Below are positions 54,814-64,000 of a stretch of 64,000 nucleotides of DNA, piece by piece. The stretch is from Gonocerus acuteangulatus (lineage: Eukaryota > Arthropoda > Insecta > Hemiptera > Coreidae), in NCBI GenBank assembly GCA_946811695.1, contig OX328132.1, forward strand, positions 55,590,909 through 55,654,908, in the 5' to 3' direction. The position numbers and the translations under genes are program-made. Position 1 is the stretch's first letter; each line of letters opens with the position of its first letter. Below the pieces are notes generated by a model, which made no database searches, was not told the origin of the DNA, and saw only the letters and a program-made list of their open reading frames with translations.

Positions 54814-54936
54814 TTTAACGGGGGTCATTTTCGGTGAATACTAGGTAGAATCGATAAAGATTTGAAGAAATTTTTCAAAAATTCCGTCATGAGTCCAACC
54901 TCAACAGCTACTTTCCTTCGGAGGAAAGTGCTAAAA
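53689..54936 (-). mobile_element. HINE-2: second family with the same architecture
   Basis: Minus strand 5' end TTTTAGCACTTTCCTCCGAA folds with AGGAAAGTAGC. TCATGACGGAATTTTTG follows, comparable in place to HINE-1 CATGACGCAATCCGG, then (TA)n (54755-54810) and CATGTGTCTGTTAACACG. The body is five roughly 144-bp tandem repeats. The 3' block is GAGGAAAGTGCTTA (inverted copy of the 5' TTAGCACTTTCCTC), a GCAG-CTC-CTGC hairpin and GGACTTTTT at 53689. Only the termini resemble HINE-1; the body is unrelated. No coding capacity. Confidence 0.75.
54041..54755 (-). repeat. Five tandem repeats of about 144 bp inside HINE-2
   Basis: Plus-strand anchor GTAAACCCCCC starts at 54041, 54184, 54327, 54471 and 54620 (periods 143, 143, 144, 149). 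Each unit holds GAACCGATTTAGTTTATTTT, ATTACCACTACGAATACC and GAGTTTCG(A/T)(C/T)GAAATATA. The two central units are most alike, suggesting local expansion. Confidence 0.9.
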
Positions 54937-55782
54937 GGAATAGTTTTGACGAAATTTCCTTCGGATGACTTAACACAAACACTGTCCTATTTTCCTGATT
55001 GTTAAAAAAAAAAAAAACTCCCTGACTTCCTAAGGAAAGCACGCCCTTCACCAGAAACATGAGATGAGTGGTTTGTGCGTTACAATAACATGGTAGGGCG
55101 CTTACGACCGTGAGGTTTTTCGCCCCATATTATCCAAACAAACAAACATCAAACTGATTGTTGCTATGAAACAGGTTTTAAAGACTTTGTCTTGTTTATA
55201 ATACAGCTAATGTGTTATAAACAATATATATTTATTAGTTTTATACGATTTCAATTCCTCTAAACTTAGTAGAATAGTTTCTAAACTTAGCTATAGGATT
55301 AAAAATTAAATATAAGAAAACAACAATTTTTGTCCATTGGACGTTACATTGTGCAGCGGCAGGAATTGTCTCATCTCACGGCTCGTTGAGGAAATTCCTC
55401 GCTGCCCCTTGGGAAACAAATCCTTTAGTCTAGATTTGAAATATATGAAGCTCTTCTTTTGAATATGATTTTCAGTAGTGGCTAGTGAACGTTATACAAT
55501 AAGTGGAGCATGACATGATAAAGCTGTTGAGCCTGTAGTAGTAGTTGTTTTCGGTAGTTGTACTATTCAATGAGCATAGGTTTTAGCGGAACTAATACTT
55601 CCCTACCACACGATTCAGGCTATTTCATTCAACCTTATCCCTATCTACCATTCTCTTTGCCTTTAACTTACTGATTCTTCGAAACAATCACCAATTTAGT
55701 TTTCTGAAATGATTAAGACAACATTAATAAATAAAAAAAAAATAATAAAAAAAGTAGTGACAAGGCATGTGCAAGTGTGAAA
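54937..55782. other. No gene recognised
   Basis: AT-rich; nothing supported. Confidence 0.5.
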
Positions 55783-55905
55783 TTAGCGCGTTTCCTGCCT
55801 CCCTCTATAGGGGGTCAACCCGTTCATGAGGTTGACATCATGACGCAATCTGGAAGTGCCGACTAGAAAATCTCACGTTTCATAATTAAACCATGACCCC
55901 GAAAA

Positions 55906-55959
<54 letters not shown>

Positions 55960-56084
55960 TTTTTTTGCGCCATAGGGAGGAACCCCGCTTATAGGGCTGA
56001 CCTCATGACACAATCCGGAAGTGCCGACTAGAAAAGTTTGCGTTTCAGAACCCCTAGAGAACGAAAATAACGGTAGTACAAATT

Positions 56085-56161
<77 letters not shown>

Positions 56162-56172
56162 ATATGTATATT

Positions 56173-56237
<65 letters not shown>

Positions 56238-56788
56238 CATAGGTCAAGTTCGTTAACCAGCAGGATCCGCCCACCGGAACATGGTTTTTGGAGAGAAATT
56301 CGTTACGCTTATTTCATATTCTTGCAAGTACTCGTTTTAGAGGTTTTTTGGCCTAGAAAAACGAATGATTCCAATTTTAAGGCAACCGTTTTTGAGAAAA
56401 ATGGAAAAATAGGTGTGGAATAACCAAAATGTTTGTTTTGTTCTTTCAAACGGGTTTTTGTCCTTGGTCTTTGTTTAAATCACTTTTTAATTGATTTGTT
56501 TAATTGCATTTATCTGTAAAATTAGTATTATGGTAAAAGAAAATAAGAAACAGTAAGCAGTGTGTTTTTAGAGCGAACCTTGACAAGACCAGGGAGTCAT
56601 TTTTCTGTCAGGCAGAGGTGAGGGTCTGGGCGGACCCTTACAACTGTGTCCTATTTGAGGCCATAATTTATTTCATGAAAGGTCTAACCAAGATTATAGC
56701 TGTTTCTATTTCAAACTTTCCAAATGACATTAGGATTAGGAACGGAACCGCGCTAAGATGATGCAGTTCCTGCGAGTTGGACTTTTTT
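55783..56788 (+). mobile_element. HINE-1 copy c with duplicated 5' end
   Basis: A 5' end at 55783 (TTAGCGCGTTTCCTGCCTCC, GACGCAATCTGGAAGTGCCG) leads to a (TA)n tract (55909-55957). There a second family 5' segment starts mid-hairpin (GCGCCATAGGGAGGAACCCC, CACAATCCGGAAGTGCCGAC) and leads to two further (TA)n tracts (56087-56147, 56176-56233). The body has AAGTTCGTTAACCAGCAGGA. The 3' end is GGAACCGCGCTAAGATGATG, CAGTTCCTGCGAGTTGGACT, TTTTT at 56788. The duplication probably arose by recombination through TA tracts or by end-joining of two copies. Confidence 0.75.
55909..56233. repeat. Three (TA)n tracts inside HINE-1 copy c
   Basis: 55909-55957, 56087-56147 (then TG repeats to about 56160) and 56176-56233. 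Long Tyr/Ile frames here are microsatellite translations. Confidence 0.9.
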
Positions 56789-57388
56789 AGGGTTTCATTG
56801 CTGGGGAGAATTATTGTTGTTGACGCGGCTTCCTAGAGCAGTTGGTTTATTTACGTTATATTTCGCAGAAATCCCATTCTCCTTCATCAGAAAATCCATT
56901 TTTTGTTTACAACATTTTTAAAGTTGCTAATTTAGAATAACCTGTAAAAATCTAGATTTGTTAAACCTGTAATTGATAGAAGTGCAGGTAATAGAAACTC
57001 AAAATTGCAAAACAACAAAAATGGTTTGCCTGATGTAGGAGAATAGCAATATAATAATGCACAGAAAAACAAACCTGACAATCTTAAATTTAATGTATAA
57101 ATTACATTTAATGGAAGATTGTCAATGGGAACAAAATATACGATCCCCGTAATCACACCTCGAAATGGACACGAGCCGAACTCAGAACCACTGTGACACC
57201 GCTGCGCTGCCCTCCTTGTAAAAGTGCTCTAATGGGAGTTGTACATTCTCGAGAGCCAGGGACTGTGAAAGTCCAGAGAGTACAGAAATGTTACGGCTGT
57301 GCTGCACCCGCCCCTTATAATCGATTATATTGGCTAATGTCGATTTCCCAATAGGCATCATTGTCATTTTATGGCAAGTATTGACTAT
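56789..57388. other. No supported gene
   Basis: A minus-strand frame (57182-57463) runs into the SINE and shows no domain. AT-rich elsewhere. Confidence 0.4.
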
Positions 57389-57510
57389 TGGATCTCCCCG
57401 TGGTATAGTGGCTAACGCCTTGGATCCTCTCTTCGGAGATAGGGGTTCGAGTCCCTCCTGCAACAGGGATTTTCCTCATTTCAGAGACCGAAAATTCCCA
57501 GCAGCACGAG
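57389..57510 (+). mobile_element. SINE-A copy (tRNA-headed)
   Basis: TTGGATCTCCCCGTGGTATA, GTGGCTAACGCC (A box), TCTTCGGAGATAGGGG, B box GGTTCGAGTCCCTCC, then TGCAACAGGGATTTTCCTCA, TTTCAGAGACC and AAAATTCCCAGC. Head and downstream module match 17011-17200. Confidence 0.75.
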
Positions 57511-57720
57511 CATTGACTAATAAATTAAAAAATATGTTGTCCAGATATTTAATTTCGAATTTCTTATTATCTATCTTTTTCCGGGTCTTAATTATATCTT
57601 CTCTTATTTTTATAGAATTTCTCCTTACCTGTAATTCCATAGTGTCAAACTTAACAGTTACTATTCATTATTGGATAATAAACAAAAGCAGTTATGGCGA
57701 CAGATTTATCAAGGTTTTTT

Positions 57721-57757
57721 GGTTGGTTCCTTCCCTCCCTCCAAAGGGAGGAAACCT
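57721..57757 (+). mobile_element. HINE-1 5' hairpin fragment
   Basis: GGTTCCTTCCCTCCCTCC and AAAGGGAGGAAACC preserve the hairpin only. Confidence 0.5.
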
Positions 57758-57759
57758 CC

Positions 57760-57832
57760 CTTCTATCTCCCTAGTGTGCCGAGTGGTCAAGTATCTGCAC
57801 CGCTGGGCTCTTGTGGCCCGTAACGGGACTGC
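57760..57832 (+). mobile_element. SINE-B tail-only fragment
   Basis: CTATCTCCCTAGTGTGCCGA, GTGGTCAAGTATCTGCACCG, CTGGGCTCTTGTGGCCCGTA, ACGGGACTGCTTTT. Head missing; it abuts HINE-1 copy d on the right and a HINE-1 hairpin fragment on the left. Confidence 0.65.
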
Positions 57833-57972
57833 TTTTTAGCGTGGTTCCTCCCTCCCTTCATAGGGAGGAACCCCGCTTATAAGGTTGATCGCATGACGTA
57901 ATCCGGAAGTGCCGACTAGAAACTTTTGCGTTTCAGGACCCCTAGAGTCTGAAAATGATGATGGTTCAAATT

Positions 57973-58048
<76 letters not shown>
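57833..58048 (+). mobile_element. HINE-1 copy d, 5' part ending in (TA)n
   Basis: TTTTTAGCGTGGTTCCTCCC folds with AGGGAGGAACCCCGC; GTAATCCGGAAGTGCCGACT, ATGATGGTTCAAATTTG, then (TA)n 57976-58047. The body is absent, so the copy is cut at the microsatellite. Confidence 0.75.
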
Positions 58049-58052
<4 letters not shown>

Positions 58053-59085
58053 ACGGGATATTATGAATTAAAAATATAAAAGTTTTAAAAAGTAACAATT
58101 CAGAAAATCGATATGAATAGAAAAAAAAGTAGCTGACATAAACAATAAAAAAAAGTACTTATTTACTTTATAAAAAAAAGTATATAAAAATTATTATAAA
58201 ACAGCACAGAATAAATTTATTTTTCCATACCAAATTATTATATCATAAAACTAAAAAAAAAAAATTGCCTTTGTTTTCATTCATAATACCCCGATAAATA
58301 TTTAATCTACAACTTTTATCTCGGTATCATCTGAAAGGAAAATTAATAGGCTACAACGTTTACATTGAGGTGTTTTTACATACAAGGCTTTGTTTCAGTG
58401 ATAAATAGGAATTTGTCTACAAAAGGGCGATATTTTTCAGTTTTTTGCGTTTTACGCGCAAACGGTGCGTCGGATCAAAAGATGTCTCAGAATAAATTAG
58501 TCTTAAAATTAAATTTTCTATCGGAATTCATCATAAAAAATACCTGCCACCATTGGAAAATCAAGAGTTAGATGCGCTGGAGAAAAACTAGAGAATGTTA
58601 CAAAGTCAACTAAACCTTCAAAAGTAACACTAAATTTGCTGAGGTCTAGTTCAAAGCTTTGTGAAACACTTGCGCAGATGTGACTGGATGGGGTTTTTTT
58701 TTTTTTTTTTTTTGGTAGTTAATATATTCCGATTAAAAACTCCTCAAACTGAAGACAAAAAAACATAATAAAACGCAGTCCACGTCAAATTTCATGCAGA
58801 AATTAAGGTCCAGTGTTAGAAGAGTAGATAGATAGGGGTGGCTATGGAGGCGGGTATGGGAGGCGGGTATGGGAGGCGGGCTGCCCGATTGACAGCAATA
58901 TTAACGGGCTTCGATCAGGAGGTGGGGGTGGTTATAGGGGCGGTCGTTCCCTCCTGGAGATCCGAACGGTCGGCAACAACCCTTCTCCCAATAACCCTGG
59001 AGTTGGAGTATTTAATTTGTAAAAATGTTGGATGATGTCAGATAAAAGATTAAACAAATTAATTAGATTAAAAGATTATCACACC
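58049..59085. other. No gene recognised
   Basis: AT-rich with a T-run at 58694-58714. A GGTATGGGAGGCGG repeat (three short copies, about 58849-58882) precedes a GC-richer segment to 58990. Confidence 0.45.
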
Positions 59086-59390
59086 CTCACATGTCTAACC
59101 AGTAGGGATACCTTCAAAGTAGTCCACTAGAGTCTGGGGTAAGATCACGCTATATTTCAGGCTCACATCCCTGTGAACAGCAGGGATGATTGACCTCTAA
59201 AGTAGTCCACTAGTGTCTGGGGTAAGATCACGCAATATTTCAGGCTCACATCTCTGTAAACAGTAGGGATGATAGACCTCTAAAGTAGTCCACTAGAGTC
59301 TGGGGTAAGATCACGCAATATTTTTGCCTCACATGTCTTTAGCCAGAAGGAATGATAGAGCTCTAAAGCAGTCGAATAATAGCTCATGAA
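59086..59390 (+). repeat. Tandem repeat, 82-83-bp unit, about four copies
   Basis: TAGTCCACTAGAGTCTGGGG starts at 59121, 59203 (GTGTCTGGGG) and 59286, each followed by TAAGATCACGC(T/A)ATATTTC and CTCACATCCCTGTGAACAGC-like sequence. The fourth unit is diverged. Confidence 0.85.
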
Positions 59391-59837
59391 TGATTATGCA
59401 ATACTTTAACCATACTGGTATCTAGGAAATGACACAACACTCCTAGTCCGCAAATTATTTTTCATTAGGGACTCCTGACGTTCACAGAAATCCACTCGCT
59501 TTTGGCCAACCATCACGAGACACTTATAGAGCAGATGACAAATATCACTGTTCTGCAAAAAAAAGCTTTTCTCCCCTCCCTTGAACAATTTTGCCTGTTT
59601 CTCATGTTTTCAGGTGTGCTGAGTCCGAATCTGAACTCAGAAAAATTCTCTCACCCTCTGATTTTGAGAGAAAAGAGGAGAAACTTGGAAAAAATGAAAA
59701 ATGGTATTTGAAAATTATTGTCTTTATTATAACAGATTTTTTTTTCTTTTTCAACGGTAAAATGTAATTAATTGAATCCTGCATGCTATCAGGCATAATA
59801 CTAGATACGATGCAACTCAAAAAATATACAAACATCG
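59391..59837. other. No gene recognised
   Basis: Spacer downstream of the conserved pseudogene; no polyadenylation signal is clearly assignable. Confidence 0.4.
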
Positions 59838-61499
59838 TCAATGAGTATTTTTTTTTCTTTTGTACTCTTCCTCCTCTGTCTCCCGCTGCAGTGTCCAGCA
59901 GTAATCCGCCAGCATCTTCTCATATCTTTTTTCCATTCTGGATATGTCTTGGTGGAATCGTTCTCCATGTTCGTCCGAAACTGCACCCAAATTTGGGGCG
60001 AAAAAGTCTAGGTGACTATGCAGGAAATGTATTTTTAAGGACATATTGCATCCCAATGTTTTATATGAAGTAAGCAGTTCTTGGACTATTTTTCGGTAGT
60101 CTCTAGATTTTTCGTTTCCCAAAAACTTAGCACATACCTCTCGACAAGCAATCCAAGCCTTTTTCCCAGTAGTATTTAACTTTGCTTCAAAAGTGAGGTC
60201 CTTTAGTAGATGTCAAATTTGGGGTCCTACGAAAATTCCCTCCTTTATCTTAGCATCGCTGAGATGCGGAAATTTTTGTTTTAAGTACATGAAACCTTCT
60301 CCTTCCTTGTCCATCGCTTTTACGAAGTTTTTCATTAGCCCCAATTTTATGTGGAGTGGGGGTAAAATTATTTGGTTTTTGTCCACTATTGGAGGATTGG
60401 TAATGTTTTTTTCGCCTACTTTTTCCTTACGCTCTGGCCATTTTTTTACGACATAATGGTCTCCTCTTTTTCTGCTGTCCCACTCGCACAAAAAACAACA
60501 AAATTTAGTGTAACCTCCTTGGAGTCCTGTAAGCATGGCTACCACTTTAAGATCTGCACAAATGCGCCATTTGTACTCATGGTACTTGATTTTTTGTAGA
60601 AGTATCTTCATGATGTCATAGGTTTCTTTCATGTGGACCGAATGAGCTACTGGGATAGATGGATGTTTGTTTCCATTATGAAGGAGTACTCCTTTTAAAC
60701 TAAACTTGGAGCTGTCAATGAATAGTCTCCATTCCTCTGGATTGGTTGGCAGATCAAGTTCCTGGAGCAAATGAAATACATCATTGCAAAATACAAGATT
60801 TTCTTCCATCGAGAAAAAGCAGAGAACTCCTGATTCCCGTTTTCTGAAGAAAGATATATTCACGCCTCCTTCCAAGAGATTCCATTGTTTCAACCTTGAC
60901 CCAAGCAGCTGAGCTTTTGATTTTGGGAGATCTAAATCACGAACAAGATCATTCAATCGCCTCTGATTTATGGGCTGTGGCTGAGTTTCAGAGGGGCTGG
61001 ACGAACTTGAAATTTCTTCTTGTTGACTGGTTCCAGGTTGAGGTGAAACGCTTTCAGAATCGCTGCACTCCTCAGAACTAAGACGGAACTTACTCGGATT
61101 TGGTGGGATGGGCATGGAGGCATCATGTGGAGCTGGTCTCATGGCAGAGGGGATGTTGGGATAAAAAATTTTCTTTTAGCTCTTGAACGAGAAACCTTTG
61201 ATTGTGGTCATGCAAAAATAGCAATCGGTCACGTGATTTGTAGGTTCTCGCCATATCATGGGAACTGCAAATGGCATTGACTTATGTGTCCCATTTAGCC
61301 AACCAGACAGCGAACGTGAGCATGAACTACAGCATATTTTAGGATCCCAGGATTTGTCCTGATCACTTACTTTACATCCAAAGTACAACTCGTATGCCTT
61401 CTTCACCAGCGGAGTCAGAGGTTTCTGAGTGGACTTGAATGTGACTTCACCACAAACATAGCAAAAGGAATCAGGCTTATTTATACACTGTCGTGACAT
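59838..61499 (-). pseudogene. Conserved Cys-rich unknown-function family protein, intact except two nonsense codons
   Basis: ATG at 61499 opens a single intronless frame of 553 codons to a stop at 59838-59840. The N-terminus carries Cys clusters suited to zinc binding (CYVCGE at residue 13, CCSSC near 57, CYFC near 93). A Ser-rich acidic linker and a long conserved domain follow, including FIDSSKFSLKGVLLHNGN, GYTKFCCFLCEWDS, LPPLHIKLGLMKNFVKAMDK, KEGIFVGPQI, GAVSDEHGERFHQDIS and MLADYCWTL. I recognise it as a multicopy family of uncharacterised proteins in arthropods and Hydra, known to me from memory only. Codon 108 is TAA (61176-61178) and codon 429 TGA (60213-60215); each differs by one base from a sense codon. 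No frameshift is present. Function unknown; the multicopy habit suggests a mobile-element origin. Confidence 0.85.
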
Positions 61500-63569
61500 T
61501 ACAGAGAAAAAGTGAACTGTTCCCAGAACAATGATAGCACAACTGAATATCCAAATAAGTGCGTTTAGCGAAAGCCTCGAGAGTACTGATCAAATCCTAG
61601 AAGAAAATAGTGACAAGAGAGGGGCTGAGTGGGAGGGGGGGGAGTTGGGGTATTGAGGGTGAAAGGGGGGTAGGTAAGGATTTGAATGAAAAGGATACCA
61701 CCATAACAGAGAAAGGAAGGTCATTCCCCTAAAGATCCAGGTAGAGACCAAATCCCTGCCTCAAGATCAAAAACTGAAAAAACATTTTTAGCCATATTTC
61801 TTCAACCACTTGTAATATTCCCATCAATTTTTTTTTCGTTCAAATATACTTCATTGCGCTCAAAATCATCGGGCTTTTGAATTTTTTTACTATGTTTTGA
61901 TGCCAAAAAAAAATCGTCAAATTTACAACAAACTCACATTTTTGGATAAAAAAACTAGAATTTCTCAAGAAACTGTGCGTGATAGACAGAATCTGACTTC
62001 AAATTCGTGTTCAGCACATTTGAAAACAGTAAGAAAGCATGTTTTGGTTTGAAGGAGGATTTTCGTGCAGAACAGTGCAATTGGATCTGCTGAGGTGACG
62101 TCTACAGCAGATCTTTTCCAGTGGAGAAACAGCCAAGTAGAACTTTCACAGCAGACCATATGTTATTATCAGCATTGGGCATCAGCAGATTAGCGATTGG
62201 ATCTTGGAGACGATGATGTTAAATCAATTCTTCTATATTTGGAGTACTAACATAAAGGTCGCATAAGCCAAACCATATTCGCACTTGTAATGGATTATTT
62301 AAAAAAAAAAAAAAAATCAATTTGTAAAGATATACTTATCGGCTTCGGTTCTAACGATTTGTCACCTATGGGTTCCTCTAAAACTTTTATGTCTTCTGCA
62401 AAGACTCCTTTTTTGGTCGGAAAATCAGCGTCCAAATGGACAGAATCTCCTGTCAACATAGGTTGCCTGATTTTTGTGTGTTACGCAACCTATGTTTTAA
62501 CTAAAGTTCATCATGTCTGACGACTTTAGTGAATCATCTACTTTGTATCTTTATATGCGTTTGCGTGCGTATCTTTATGAGCGCTTGTGCGTGTGTATGT
62601 TTCTGGCTTTGTGTTCCGTTTGATATGGAACTTCGACGTTTCTGTTCAAGGCCATCGGATTATATGCGCCATTCCTCCCTATAGATTAGAAGGAAACGAG
62701 ATAAAAGAGGAATCGTCATTATTTTCCCTCCTACTAAACGATTTAAGTTACAGGATGGTGACCGATTTCCCTATTCGAAATGTCATGGAGTTAATACCAA
62801 ATAATTTTGGAGCGACTTAAAACCACTTTCTCAGGGATAATACGGCCGACTAAGTGAAGTAAAGTGTCTTGCCGGCTTCCTCCATTAGAGTAATCACAAG
62901 AAATGTTATTGTGCTTAACCTCCCCCCCCCCCTCTACATTTCTTCCCTCGATTCCCAACCACACAACGTATCCCACTCACAATTTATATACTTCTCCATA
63001 AAACCACCTTCCTTCAAGATAACCGTAAATTGTCTGAACATATTTCTAAGCGATATATCATTTGTTCTGATTAATAATTTATGAGACGTTATCCGATTTC
63101 GGGGATATATGGAAGCTGTTATGAATTGTATGTTACTATCCATTCTATCTACGTTTCACTCTCTTTAACCCATCCATTTATTACTAACGCAGTTACAAAT
63201 GGATTTTTAAAAAAACATCTTATAAAAAAAAATTGCATAACAAAAACAAACCTCCATTAGATAATGGGCTATCATATGCGGGGTCCACATCGGTGACAAA
63301 TCGTTAGTCAAACAACATGTCAACACAAATGAACGAATGGAGCATCCACACACATGGCAAGCAGTTTGATACATGGTTAAAAAAAAAGTTGTTTCAAAAC
63401 AGACAGGCAGTTCTCCAATGGTTCTGCAGGCAAATTTGGTTTTATTGGTTTGAACGGAATATGTTTAGACTAAGAATGGTACCTTACATGGACGAATTCA
63501 AAGCAGTGTGGAACTATGTGCACCAGTTAAGTCTATTTGTGTCTTCACATTACTTTCAAGGTGATTAAG
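61500..63569. other. No supported gene
   Basis: G-rich short tract at 61620-61675; C-run at 62932-62941. Frames at 62290-62520, 62587-62820 and 63317-63568 lack recognisable domains. The region upstream of the pseudogene shows no clear TATA or initiator. Confidence 0.4.
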
Positions 63570-63748
63570 GGTGCTTATAGAGTGGAGCGTAGAGAGAGCG
63601 ATAAACGTTGCTTTGCAAACTGAGACGAAGTCTTTCTTATGCTCTCTGTTTTGCCAGCTGGTCCACTACGGTTACTTCCATTTAATCTCACGTGTTTGAT
63701 TTCTTTGCTATGCTCTTTGCTCTCTATATGCTCCACTCTGTAAGCACC
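63570..63748. mobile_element. Short MITE with 8-bp perfect and longer imperfect terminal inverted repeats
   Basis: Left end GGTGCTTATAGAGTGGAGCG and right end (reverse complement) GGTGCTTACAGAGTGGAGCA match at 18 of 20 positions; AGAGAGAGCG and AGAGAGCAAAGAGC extend them. The element is 179 bp with no coding capacity. The flanks show no convincing duplication, so the superfamily is open; Harbinger is one possibility. Confidence 0.7.
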
Positions 63749-64000
63749 GTTTGGGGATTGGGCCAACACCGGTGTCACCACCGTGGTAGCTGTGCACAGA
63801 AGAGCCACAACGGCTACCTGCTCGTCATCATGGACATTGAAGAAGCAACTGTGTTGGCATACATCTTTCTGCGTTTACAGATATGCTGAAATCTCGGTGT
63901 AGGTATTGGATACATCCTTTTTTGTTTGATCCAAGTGCAAAAGGAGTTTTTTTTTATTCTATATGAAGACCTTAGGAATATTCCAGACAAGTTCTATACT
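63749..64000. other. No gene recognised
   Basis: A 65-codon frame at 63692-63889 starts inside the MITE and is not supported. Confidence 0.4.

Overview
The window looks like intergenic DNA from an animal nuclear genome, most likely an arthropod; the lineage cannot be fixed from the sequence. It is AT-rich, full of (TA)n tracts and minisatellites, and has almost no long open reading frames. The recognisable coding sequence belongs to selfish elements: R2-clade, I-clade and RTE-like LINEs, a mariner transposase and a Harbinger-associated MADF fragment. There is one further conserved multicopy arthropod/cnidarian protein family member. I found no intact host gene, no functional tRNA gene, no operon and no CRISPR array.

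Layout: 0-2 kb holds a full-length 5S-rRNA-headed SINE with a perfect 12-bp target-site duplication (TSD), and a retroelement 3' end split by a hAT-like MITE. 4.7-5.2 kb is an R2-like LINE endonuclease relic. 7.9-9 kb is a three-level nest: mariner, interrupted by a rolling-circle-like element, itself interrupted by a 5'-truncated SINE. 12.3-15.1 kb holds two Harbinger-type elements with MADF exon remnants. 16.3-21 kb contains a dimeric satellite, a perfect 56-bp inverted repeat and a 45-50-bp purine-biased minisatellite. 24.7-29.9 kb is SINE-rich. 31.4-37.5 kb carries an RTE-like LINE tail and an element split by a 1.7-kb foldback-like insertion. 39.2-40.8 kb is an I-clade LINE 3' end with an intact RNase H. 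43.7-46 kb is an R2-clade LINE, followed by 48- and 42-bp tandem repeats. 48.7-58 kb is dominated by several copies of two structurally parallel non-autonomous families. 59.8-61.5 kb is a 553-codon gene of a conserved, Cys-rich, unknown-function family, broken by only two nonsense codons.

The strongest new signal is a pair of unrelated-sequence but same-architecture element families (named here HINE-1 and HINE-2). Each has a 5' hairpin, an inverted subterminal repeat of 12-13 bp, an internal (TA)n tract, a long body (in HINE-2 made of about 144-bp tandem repeats), and a 3' GCAG..CTGC hairpin before a T-run. This matches the plan known for Helentron-derived non-autonomous elements (DINE-1/HINE type). 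The second signal is a SINE core that occurs behind both a 5S rRNA-derived head and different tRNA-derived heads. All function statements on elements are homology or structure judgements made by eye, without database searches.
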